Shown piece after piece: positions 7,797 through 15,159 of a stretch of 64,000 nt of DNA. Position 1 is the stretch's first letter, and each line of letters begins with the position of its first letter. The DNA is from Blastocatellia bacterium (GTDB lineage: Bacteria; Acidobacteriota; Blastocatellia; Pyrinomonadales; Pyrinomonadaceae), in the NCBI GenBank assembly GCA_003168335.1, contig PMSM01000014.1, forward strand, positions 186,001-250,000, read 5' to 3'. The position numbers and the translations under genes were made by a program. Below the pieces are notes generated by a model. That model was not told the origin of the DNA, ran no database searches, and worked only from the letters and a program-made list of their open reading frames with translations.

Positions 7797-9449
7797 TCAC
7801 CGATAATGTCCAATAAGCAACAAACGCTCTCGCCGCGGAGCGCGAATCATATTCAAGCTCAACCCGCCATGTCCGAACGTCTCTGCTTGCGCCAGGATCT
7901 TCAAAACCGGATTTTGCGCGACCAGGCTCGAGTACTCACTTTCGCGCACAACCGCTACTGACTTCGGATCGCTTTTCAACATGAGTAGTAGTCTCTCGTT
8001 GTCGCGGTCGCCTATCAGGCGCTCAACTCTGTGCGGCGAAGGAAGATTGAAGGCGAGGCAGTTGGCCCAATCGCTCGCGGCCCACGACGTGTACAAAACG
8101 CTTCCGGTGGAAACGCTCGCAGCCAGTTGGGTCGCCGGCAGATAACGCGCGAACGCAGGCAAGAAAGCCCATTGCATTGTCAGGATCGTCGCCCACATCG
8201 TGGCTGTAAGCACCAATGTCGCTTGCCAGGTCTTGCGGCGGACGAGAAAGACAACGATTACTCCAAGCCCGACCAGAGCAACCCCCACCGGTACAAATCG
8301 CAGAGATGTAAAGGCCGAAAGGACCGCCGCGGCCTTGAGCGAAAGCGAAGCAATCAGGAGGATGGCGACGGCGCTTAAAATCAGGAAGGCGTCGACTGTG
8401 CGTCGCAGGAAGCGCGGCAACTTTTCAGCGTTCGCGATCACCGGCGCAATTATCAGCGCACTCGCCGGCATCGCCGGCAGGAGGTAGTAATCCAGCTTGA
8501 AACTGGAGAGCGAGAACAAAACAATCGCGCAGCCCAGCCACAGATAAAGCAGCAGCGCGGAATTTGATTCCTGCTCCGCCCGTCGGCGCCAACGAAACCA
8601 GAGCGCGACAAACACAAGCAGTGACCACGGCGCGAAATCACTAAAGAACGCCGCCAGCTCGTACCAAACGGGCCGGCCGGAGGCGCCGTAAATCTGCCCG
8701 GTAAATCGTTGCAGGTTCTCGCCAAAAAAGAAGAAGCGCAGCGGCCCGGCACCTACTCGCGCATACACGAGAAAGAAATAAGGCGCGCTAATCAGCAAGA
8801 AAAGAATCAAGCCCGGAAGTAGTCGCAGCTTTCTTAAGTCCCCGCGATTGAATCTGAACACCAACTCCAAACCAATTGGAGCGGCCACCAGCGCGACGGC
8901 GACGGGCCCTTTCGTTAACACACCCAGAGCGAGGGCAACATAGCCGAGCAACGCCCACGCCCTGGGCCGTGATCCCTGATCAGTCAAAGCGATGACGAAA
9001 CACGCGAGCGAGGCTGTAACACAGAGGGTGAGCAGCATGTCGCTCATCGCCATGCGCGCGAAACTCAGAAAGAGATAACTCGAAGCAAGCATAGCGACTG
9101 AAATCAACCCAGCGCGCTGGCCGTCGAGCCGCACCCCGAGCGAGTAGACAATCGCGAGCACCAGGAGCGCGGCCAACACCGAAGGGAGTCTGGCCGAGCC
9201 ATAGTTCGCGCCGAGCAACTTGTATGAAATCCCGATGAGCCAGTAGGTCAGCGGAGGTTTGTTCAGCGGGAGTTCGTCCGGCGCATGCGGCGTCAGCCAA
9301 TCACCTTGCTCGACCATCAGGCGGGAACCCAGGGCAAAGTAACTTTCGGCGCGTACAAATTCCTTGTAGATCCAGACGTCACTAACAAACAGCACCGCTG
9401 CGAGAGCGATCATGACGAGGAAAGCGCGATGTTGTCGTAGTAAGGTCAC
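7797..9449 (-). CDS. GT39/ArnT-type membrane glycosyltransferase
   Basis: A 550-residue polytopic membrane protein. The N-terminal half has the family pattern: a first membrane span (12-27), then a periplasmic loop with AESYFALGSRLMVEQGDWLTP and LPLNKPPLTYWL, where acidic residues and KPP-x-TYW match the PMT/ArnT superfamily that transfers sugars from polyprenyl phosphate. About 10-11 further hydrophobic spans follow, then a soluble tail from about 450. The start is GTG at 9449 (an inference from the alignment of the first span). The substrate cannot be told from sequence. It stands alone on the minus strand between two repeat-filled gaps. Confidence 0.8.
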   Translation of the reverse strand: MTLLRQHRAFLVMIALAAVLFVSDVWIYKEFVRAESYFALGSRLMVEQGDWLTPHAPDELPLNKPPLTYWLIGISYKLLGANYGSARLPSVLAALLVLAIVYSLGVRLDGQRAGLISVAMLASSYLFLSFARMAMSDMLLTLCVTASLACFVIALTDQGSRPRAWALLGYVALALGVLTKGPVAVALVAAPIGLELVFRFNRGDLRKLRLLPGLILFLLISAPYFFLVYARVGAGPLRFFFFGENLQRFTGQIYGASGRPVWYELAAFFSDFAPWSLLVFVALWFRWRRRAEQESNSALLLYLWLGCAIVLFSLSSFKLDYYLLPAMPASALIIAPVIANAEKLPRFLRRTVDAFLILSAVAILLIASLSLKAAAVLSAFTSLRFVPVGVALVGLGVIVVFLVRRKTWQATLVLTATMWATILTMQWAFLPAFARYLPATQLAASVSTGSVLYTSWAASDWANCLAFNLPSPHRVERLIGDRDNERLLLMLKSDPKSVAVVRESEYSSLVAQNPVLKILAQAETFGHGGLSLNMIRAPRRERLLLIGHYR

Positions 9450-9513
9450 AGAATCATTCAGCTCTGCGCAGGCGCACGTGGAAACCGGCTCTGTTCACGC
9501 CGAGGGCGTGAAA

Positions 9514-9658
9514 TGTAATAGCCGGGGCCAACGCCCCCGGGCAGGGCCACAATCAATTTCGACCCTGAAAGGGTCGCACAGCAGCTGCCATTATGCGACC
9601 CCTTCCGTGTCACGCTCATTTTGTCGTCGGTTCCGGGGGCGTTGCCCCGGCTATTACA
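9514..9658. repeat. Inverted-repeat element (family E) with inner hairpins
   Basis: Left arm 9514-9540 (TGTAATAGCCGGGGC then AACGCCCCCGG) and right arm 9633-9658 are inverted copies with one extra base in the left arm. Inside is a smaller hairpin CGACCCTGAAAGGGTCG at about 9558-9574, and a TTCACGCC/GGCGTGAA hairpin lies just outside at 9494-9512. It occupies most of the 391-bp gap between two divergent genes; nothing else is evident there except the promoter-bearing 100 bases before 9841, where I see no strong consensus. Confidence 0.8.
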
Positions 9659-9840
9659 GGCGACCCCTGAGGAGTCGTACCAAATACCCACCCGCCCACG
9701 CAGGTGTTACTGACCTTATTGCCTGAATCATGAACCAGACGGTCAATCACCCCTAATTGAAAACCATTACGCGCGAGTGCTAGACTCTGCACTTGAAATT
9801 CAACCCCTTCATCATTCTGACTCTAGCGGATTAATCAATC

Positions 9841-10881
9841 ATGCAGGCACTGATTCTGGCAGGCGGAAAAGGCACACGGCTGCGCCCTCTTACCGTTTAC
9901 ACGCCGAAACCAATCGTCCCAATCTGCAACCGGCCGTTTCTCCTTTATCAGATCGACACGCTGCGTCGGGCCGGTGTCACCGACATCACGCTTTCGCTGT
10001 CTTATCAGCCGGAGAAGATCGAACAGCAAATGGGGGATGGTTCCAATTTTGGCGTGAAGTTGAAATACGCAGTCGAGCCGCAGCCGATGGGCACCGCCGG
10101 CGCATACAAGTTCGCCGAAGATTTGATTCGCGAGCCAACCGTGGTTTTCAATGGCGACATTTTAACTGACCTCGATCTCAAAGCAGTTATTCGTCAACAC
10201 AAAGCGCGCAAGGCAATCGCCACTATTGTGCTGACCCCGGTTGAAGACCCGAGTGCATACGGCGTCGTCGAAACTGAAGCAGACGGTCGCGTGCGGCGGT
10301 TTCTGGAAAAGCCGAAGCCTGACGTCTCAACTTGCAAGAACATCAATGCCGGCACCTATGTACTCGAGCCACAGGTGCTCGATCTGATTCCGCGCGGCGA
10401 AAATCATTCGTTCGAGTACGGCCTGTTCCCCAGGCTGCTCGAACAGGGCGAGCCCTTCTTTGCGCACATCCCGCAGCGGACTTACTGGATGGATATCGGC
10501 ACGCCGGAGCGTTACCTGCAGGCGCATCACGACCTGCTGGCCAATCGTGTTTCGCGCATTCATATCAAGGACCGTCGCGGAAGTTTTGATTCGGCCACGC
10601 ACTCAGAGATCGACGAACTGTCCGTGATCGGAGATGAGTGCACGCTAAAGCCAGGCGTGAAAATAATCAACTCGGTTTTGGGCAAGGGTTGCTACCTCGA
10701 AGAGCATGCGCGCATTGAGAATTCGGTAATCTGGAGTCACACGCGGGTGGGCACGGCGGCGCAAGTGAAAGACGCCATTGTCGGACGAGGTTGTTATGTC
10801 GGTCGTTCGACGCTGGTGGGACCGGGCGCTGTGTTGGGAGACAAGACTTCGCTGACCGATTATACGAGGACCTGCGCTTGA
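9841..10881 (+). CDS. Sugar-phosphate nucleotidyltransferase (probable mannose-1-phosphate guanylyltransferase)
   Basis: A 346-residue enzyme. The N-terminal domain (about 1-235) opens MQALILAGGKGTRLRPLT with the GGxGxRxxP nucleotide-binding signature, VFNGDIL metal site and EYGLFPRL. The C-terminal part (about 255-346) shows hexapeptide-like repeats (VLGKGCYLEEHARIENSVIWSHTRVG), a left-handed helix domain. This arrangement fits GDP-mannose or NDP-glucose pyrophosphorylases, making an activated sugar in the cytoplasm. Its neighbour encodes the mutase that would make its sugar-1-phosphate substrate. Base specificity cannot be read with certainty. Confidence 0.85.
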   Translation: MQALILAGGKGTRLRPLTVYTPKPIVPICNRPFLLYQIDTLRRAGVTDITLSLSYQPEKIEQQMGDGSNFGVKLKYAVEPQPMGTAGAYKFAEDLIREPTVVFNGDILTDLDLKAVIRQHKARKAIATIVLTPVEDPSAYGVVETEADGRVRRFLEKPKPDVSTCKNINAGTYVLEPQVLDLIPRGENHSFEYGLFPRLLEQGEPFFAHIPQRTYWMDIGTPERYLQAHHDLLANRVSRIHIKDRRGSFDSATHSEIDELSVIGDECTLKPGVKIINSVLGKGCYLEEHARIENSVIWSHTRVGTAAQVKDAIVGRGCYVGRSTLVGPGAVLGDKTSLTDYTRTCA

Positions 10882-10965
10882 GCGCATTTGAACGTGGCCC
10901 GGGTGTCCCCGCCCGTTAATCACGCGCAAGATGCGCGCGCCACACTCAAAGAAAGGAAGCCGATC

Positions 10966-12324
10966 GTGAACTGGGAAATCTTTCGCGCCTACGACATTAG
11001 AGGCGTCTATCCAACCGATCTGGACGAGGAAGCCTGTTACCGGATCGCGAAAATCTACACCTTGCTCTTTCATCCGAAGGTAGTGGCCGTCGGCCGCGAC
11101 GCGCGTGTCTCTTCGCCGCAATTGTCTGAGAGCGTCATTTCCGGTTTTGTCGACGCCGGCGTTGATGTAATCGATATCGGCGGTATCACCACGGACATGC
11201 TGTACTTTGCCGTAGGCGCTTATGACTACTCGGGTGGAATTGTTGTTTCGGCCTCTCACAATCCCAAAGAATACAACGGCATGAAGATGGTTCGAGAGAA
11301 AGCCGCGGCCATTTCTTCCGACACGGGTCTCTTTGATATTCGCGATGCCCTGAAGGCCGGAAAGGACAAAGAAGTAAAGTCCGACAAGCCAGGCACGATC
11401 AAACAGAAAGACGTACTGGAGGATTATCTCAAGCACGTACTCGGCTTCATCGACCCGACAGTCATTAAGCCGTTCACGTTTGTGGGCAATGCGAACTTCG
11501 GCTATGTCTGTTACGGCGCCTCCGCTATTGTGAAGAAGCTGGGACTAAATTTGCTGCCGTTGAATTTCGTGCCCGACGGTACGTTCCCTAAAGGTCCGCC
11601 GGATCCGATGCTGCCTGAGAATCGGATTGAAACTGAAAGGCTTGTCAGGAACTCGGACGCCAGCTTTGGCGTGGCCTGGGACGCCGACGCCGATCGATGC
11701 ATGTTCTTTACCGAGAAGGGCGAATTTATTTCCGGCGCTTATATTACGGCACTGCTCGCCGACATCCTTTTGACGAAACAAGGAAATGACAACAAGATCG
11801 TTTTCGATCCGCGCGTGATTTGGCCGGCGCAAAAGGTCTGTGCACAGCGCGGCGCGCAGGCGATCATCGCCAAAGGCGGTCATGCTTTCATGAAAGAGCG
11901 GATGCGCCGTGAGAACGCCCTGTTTGCCGGTGAGATGAGCGGGCACTATTACTTCCGCGATAATTTTTACGCTGACAACGGAATGATCCCCTTCCTCCTG
12001 GTGATCGAACACCTTTCAAAGACCGGCAAGCCTTTCTCTGAAATCATGCGGCCTTACATGGAGGGGCATTACATGTCCGGCGAATTGAACTATCACGTCA
12101 AAGACATCAAGAAAGTCATTGGCGACGTCAAGACTCGCTTTAGCAAAGACGGCCAGGAAGACTACACCGACGGCTATTCGCTTGAGACGAGCGATTGGCG
12201 ATTTAACATTCGTCCGTCAAACACCGAGCCACTGCTCCGCTTAAATGTCGAAGCGCGCCGGCCCGGCCTGGTCGAAAAGATCAAGGCAGAGATCGAAACG
12301 ATTATTAATGCCGAACCGCGTTAG
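10966..12324 (+). CDS. Phosphomannomutase/phosphoglucomutase
   Basis: Interconverts hexose-6-phosphate and hexose-1-phosphate. From the GTG at 10966 (AAAGGAAG ribosome site, 6-base spacing) the protein has 452 residues and opens VNWEIFRAYDIRGVYPTDLDE, the family N-terminus. An upstream ATG in frame would add 26 residues encoded by GC-rich intergenic sequence and is rejected. Visible motifs: phosphoserine loop VSASHNPKEYNGMK, metal loop DADADR, sugar loop GEMSGHYYF, and phosphate-binding RPSNTEPLLRLNVEA. It follows the nucleotidyltransferase by 84 bases and probably forms an operon for GDP-mannose or a similar nucleotide sugar. Confidence 0.92.
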   Translation: MNWEIFRAYDIRGVYPTDLDEEACYRIAKIYTLLFHPKVVAVGRDARVSSPQLSESVISGFVDAGVDVIDIGGITTDMLYFAVGAYDYSGGIVVSASHNPKEYNGMKMVREKAAAISSDTGLFDIRDALKAGKDKEVKSDKPGTIKQKDVLEDYLKHVLGFIDPTVIKPFTFVGNANFGYVCYGASAIVKKLGLNLLPLNFVPDGTFPKGPPDPMLPENRIETERLVRNSDASFGVAWDADADRCMFFTEKGEFISGAYITALLADILLTKQGNDNKIVFDPRVIWPAQKVCAQRGAQAIIAKGGHAFMKERMRRENALFAGEMSGHYYFRDNFYADNGMIPFLLVIEHLSKTGKPFSEIMRPYMEGHYMSGELNYHVKDIKKVIGDVKTRFSKDGQEDYTDGYSLETSDWRFNIRPSNTEPLLRLNVEARRPGLVEKIKAEIETIINAEPR

Positions 12325-12943
12325 CCTCAAACCTGTCTCTGGTGACCTTTTGTCTGTGGAACTCTGTGCGACCTCTGCGTCTCTGTGGTTAAAGAACGCC
12401 TGACAAACACTTACCAGGGAGACACATCGCGGCAGACCGCCAACCAGAAGGTAAAGGGCTCAACGAGCCCGCGATAGGGGGCGGCATGTCAGTAGCCCCG
12501 GGCCTAAGCCCGGGGTTTGAACACCACCCCCGACCTCAACCACGCGAAGCGGGCGAAAGGAAATTGGTACGGAACCGCTTGCGGTAGCAAGCGGGTCTTA
12601 CGAGCAACGTTACCCTCTCGCTAACGCGAGGGGTTCTGTACCTGTCGCCCCTTACGGGCTGGGAATTCTTTCGCTGCTCGTTCCCCGGGCTTACGCCCGG
12701 GGCTACTTATATGCCGCCTGCTTTGCAGGCTGGTAGGGCGTTTTCTCTTACGGTCGAAAAGTTTGTCAGAAAACAAGAACTCACGAACTTGCTACACAGA
12801 AAACTGTGGAGGTTGCACCGAGAAGTGATGACACGCCGGCCTACGGCACACGCTTTGCCAAATTAATCCTCGTAAGAAACCAGGCTTTTGCGCAGTTGCT
12901 TCGTCTGGGCCTTTCAAGACACGAAAAGAGGAGGACTAAAGTC
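12325..12943. other. Long intergenic region, palindrome-rich, no gene seen
   Basis: A 619-bp stretch. Its first 70 bases hold a run of CTCTGTG words (12353-12389) that look like a degenerate direct repeat. The middle is the compound palindrome described separately. The last 200 bases have lower GC and may hold the promoter of the DUF3309 gene, but I see no convincing consensus. No open frame with coding character is visible. Confidence 0.6.
12479..12715. repeat. Compound inverted-repeat element (family F) with several inner hairpins
   Basis: About 35-bp arms at 12480-12515 and 12683-12714 are inverted copies (GGCGGCAT, then AGTAGCCCCGGGC and TAAGCCCGGGG); each arm contains its own CCCCGGG...CCCGGGG hairpin. 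Between them are further hairpins: ACCGCTTGCGGTAGCAAGCGG near 12572 and CCTCTCGCTAACGCGAGG near 12612. The whole can fold as a multi-branched cruciform. Confidence 0.8.
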
Positions 12944-13096
12944 ATGGGATTGATTCTGGTTATCGTGCTGGTACTCCTGTTATTGGGCGTGGTGCCAAGG
13001 TGGCCGCACAGCAGAAATTGGGGTTATGGGCCAAGCGGGGGCCTGGGTTTGCTGCTGATTATTGTGCTCATACTGTGGTTGCTCGGAGTGTTCTAA
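12944..13096 (+). CDS. DUF3309-family small membrane protein
   Basis: A 50-residue protein MGLILVIVLVLLLLGVVPRW then a short polar stretch with HSRNWGYGPSGG and a second hydrophobic span ending LILWLLGVF. This two-helix hairpin with the WGYGPSGGLGLLL signature matches DUF3309, common miniproteins of the bacterial inner membrane with no known role. The start has an excellent AGGAGG ribosome site; an in-frame extension from 12806 has neither a ribosome site nor plausible composition. Confidence 0.88.
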   Translation: MGLILVIVLVLLLLGVVPRWPHSRNWGYGPSGGLGLLLIIVLILWLLGVF

Positions 13097-13287
13097 CCTG
13101 AGACGCTCCTCTCGCATCTTGAATTCAAACCATGCACCCGGTCATTTACTCACCCACCCTTCGACGAAAGGGGTGGGGAGAGGGCCTGCGGGCGAACTTC
13201 AACCCGACTCCACCTTTTTCCTTCGCACTGATCCAACCACCTGCGTACCGATTTGACTGAACGCTGAACTGACGACACACTTCGGGA

Positions 13288-14196
13288 ATGCCGGAGCTTC
13301 CTGAAGTAGAACACGTCGTGCGCGCTCTGCGGCCCGTGGTCGTCGGCCGGCGTGTCCTGGCGATTGAGATCAAACTCTCGAAACTAATCGCTCCGACTGC
13401 GTCGTCTCTCTTTAATCGCAAACTCAAGGGAGGAACGATTACTGGCGTTTCGCGCCGCGGCAAATACATCCTGATCGAGCTAGCTCGTAAGCGGGCCCTC
13501 CCTTACGGTCGGGCTTCTGACACGTCTGGCGCCCGCGAGTATCAGAAGCCCGCGCGTCAGCAAGGGCTTGTTTTGATCACGCACCTCCGTATGACCGGCA
13601 AGTTTCTTTCCCTGGCTGCTGACGATCCATTGCCGAAACACGCGCATGCGATTTTCTATCTCGACAACGACCGGCGTCTGGTCTTTTGCGATCAGCGGCA
13701 GTTCGGGGTGATGAAGTTGGTATCACGAACGCGCTTAGCTAAGACGAAAGGGATCAGCGAACTCGCGCCTGAACCATTTGGCGAGGACTTCACTTCGTCT
13801 TACCTGAAAGAAACACTGTCTCGTTCGCGCCGCACCTTGAAAACGCTTTTATTGGATCAGACGAAGGTGCTGGGTCTGGGAAATATCTATGCCGCCGAGG
13901 CTCTGTTTCGCGCGGGCGTCAATCCGTTCAAGATCGCTGCGACTCTTTCATCAAAACGAACTGAGCGCTTGCATCAGGCAATTCTTGACGTGCTGAGCGA
14001 TGCCATCACAGACAGTTCCACGTCCCGAGTCAACCTGGAACAGCCAAACGGTTTTTCTTACGGCGAAGCCTTTGAAAGATTCTGGCAGGTTTACGAACGC
14101 GAAGGCGAACCTTGCGTTAATTGCGGCGCCCGCATAAAACGTGTGACGCACGGTGGGAGATCAACTTACTGGTGCCCGAGGTGTCAGCCGCGATAA
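13288..14196 (+). CDS. mutM: Formamidopyrimidine-DNA glycosylase (MutM/Fpg) with in-frame insertion
   Basis: Removes oxidised purines such as 8-oxoguanine and nicks the abasic site. The catalytic N-terminus PELPEVE is intact (Pro2, Glu3, Glu6), RRGKY carries the conserved lysine, the GNIYAAEALFRAGVNP helix is present, and the C-terminal zinc finger is CVNC...CPRC. The protein has 302 residues, about 27-30 more than typical. The extra segment is residues about 67-93 (ARKRALPYGR through KPARQQG) between ILIEL and LVLITHLRMTGKF, encoded by a palindromic repeat at 13491-13568. In the known fold this is a turn between strands of the N-terminal sandwich, so activity may survive. The ATG at 13288 fixes the catalytic proline. 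Confidence 0.93.
   Translation: MPELPEVEHVVRALRPVVVGRRVLAIEIKLSKLIAPTASSLFNRKLKGGTITGVSRRGKYILIELARKRALPYGRASDTSGAREYQKPARQQGLVLITHLRMTGKFLSLAADDPLPKHAHAIFYLDNDRRLVFCDQRQFGVMKLVSRTRLAKTKGISELAPEPFGEDFTSSYLKETLSRSRRTLKTLLLDQTKVLGLGNIYAAEALFRAGVNPFKIAATLSSKRTERLHQAILDVLSDAITDSSTSRVNLEQPNGFSYGEAFERFWQVYEREGEPCVNCGARIKRVTHGGRSTYWCPRCQPR
13491..13568. repeat. Family-D palindromic element inserted in mutM coding sequence
   Basis: Two inverted halves, GGTCGGGCTTCTGACA at 13508-13523 and ATCAGAAGCCCGCGCG at 13541-13556, with outer words GGGCCCTCCC (13493-13502) and CAGCAAGGGC (13558-13567) also present in the intergenic copy at 7673-7782. The 78-nt length is a multiple of three and no stop codon is introduced. 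Confidence 0.85.
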
Positions 14197-14239
14197 GTTA
14201 TCCGCAGATTACACAGATTTCTCGGTACTGACTTGTCCC

Positions 14240-14674
14240 CTATGACACTCGCTCGATTCCCTCACAGCAAAGCACCAGCGCTTCAATCGCAATCTCATTG
14301 CCATCGCCGCGCAGCCCCGGCCCCTCCCACCTTCGCGGGAAAGCGTTCGAAAAGTTCCAACGCACCACCTCGTTCCGCTGATCGTCCAGGAGAACGATGG
14401 AACCGTTACGGCGGTCGAGTACGCCATCCAGGATCTTCCGATGCCAGCTTTGAAGCTCACCCGACTTCGTGACCCCACGTTTGAGTGTAATGTCGCCATA
14501 ATTCGGACGGCCCGGGAGCTTTCTGGTCAAGAAGTCCCCGCCTTCGCGATACTCGATCACGGCAACTTCAGTTTCCAGGCCAGTGCATTCAGAAAAACTC
14601 GCGATCGTCATCGAGTCGATCTCGACTCGAAAGTTGAAGTTCTTGTAGGGATCCACACGTGTTCCTTTTGGCAT
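14240..14674 (-). CDS. Contractile-tail tube protein (T4 gp19-like), solitary
   Basis: A 144-residue protein opening with NFNFRVEIDSMTIASFSECTGLETE and continuing VIEYREGGDFLTRKLPGRPNYGDITLKRG and SGELQSWH. These are signatures of the T4 gp19-like inner tube proteins of phage tails and extracellular contractile injection systems. Such proteins stack into a hexameric tube. No sheath, baseplate, spike or ATPase gene is in the window, so it is either an orphan or encoded away from its cluster. It follows an unknown gene by 21 bases on the same strand. Confidence 0.8.
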   Translation of the reverse strand: MPKGTRVDPYKNFNFRVEIDSMTIASFSECTGLETEVAVIEYREGGDFLTRKLPGRPNYGDITLKRGVTKSGELQSWHRKILDGVLDRRNGSIVLLDDQRNEVVRWNFSNAFPRRWEGPGLRGDGNEIAIEALVLCCEGIERVS

Positions 14675-14695
14675 TGTTATCGCACCTCCATCGGT

Positions 14696-15127
14696 TCACC
14701 TGGCGCAATCAGGATCTGCCGGGCGCGAGACCAGGTAAGGCAGTTCCCGGTAGATTTCAAGGTCATGCTTGATAGTCACTTCGTACTTCTGTTTTTCGGA
14801 ATCGCTGTAACAGACTCGGGCCGCGATCTGCGTCGGCTGCTTGCGTCTGAAATAGGAGTGACTGGCGTCGATAAAAGCAACGATCTCTCTCCCCGGTCCC
14901 AGAAACCTAATGTTGCTGAATAGCGGGAGCGCCGAAATATCTTTCTTGCCGTCCGGCCCGATGATTCGCTTGCTGAATTTTACGGAAACTCTGATCGCCG
15001 GCCGGTTGCCAATGTTGTTGACGGAAATGAAAAGCAGTCCCTCATCAAACAGGAACTCCACAATAACGTCGGGCCTGTCCCGGCGAGCCTCAAGCCCAGG
15101 TGTCGAAACTTGCTCTCGTCTAATCAT
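14696..15127 (-). CDS. Hypothetical protein next to the tail-tube gene
   Basis: A 143-residue soluble protein with mostly beta-type segments: DVIVEFLFDEGLLFISVNNIGNRPAIRVSVKF, then FLGPGREIVAFIDASHSYFRR and ARVCYSDSEKQKYEVTIKHDLE. The pattern of an Ig-like strand set with NIGNRPA suggests a beta-sandwich (inference). It has no signal peptide. It lies 32 bases downstream of the peptidase gene and 21 bases upstream of the tube gene on the same strand, so it probably shares a transcript with the tube gene. Confidence 0.65.
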   Translation of the reverse strand: MIRREQVSTPGLEARRDRPDVIVEFLFDEGLLFISVNNIGNRPAIRVSVKFSKRIIGPDGKKDISALPLFSNIRFLGPGREIVAFIDASHSYFRRKQPTQIAARVCYSDSEKQKYEVTIKHDLEIYRELPYLVSRPADPDCAR

Positions 15128-15159
15128 CGCCGCAACCGAGGCCCAGGCCCTAGATGTCG

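Noticed and set aside
10645-11436. A 263-residue minus-strand open frame over the nucleotidyltransferase-mutase junction
   Set aside because: Both opposite-strand genes have clear enzyme motifs; the frame is a shadow.
12806-12943. A longer N-terminus for the DUF3309 miniprotein
   Set aside because: The internal ATG at 12944 has an AGGAGG ribosome site and gives the family length; the extension is polar and unconserved.
14240-14674. Prophage
   Set aside because: Only one tail-type gene is present, with no integrase, capsid, terminase or attachment-site signs around it.
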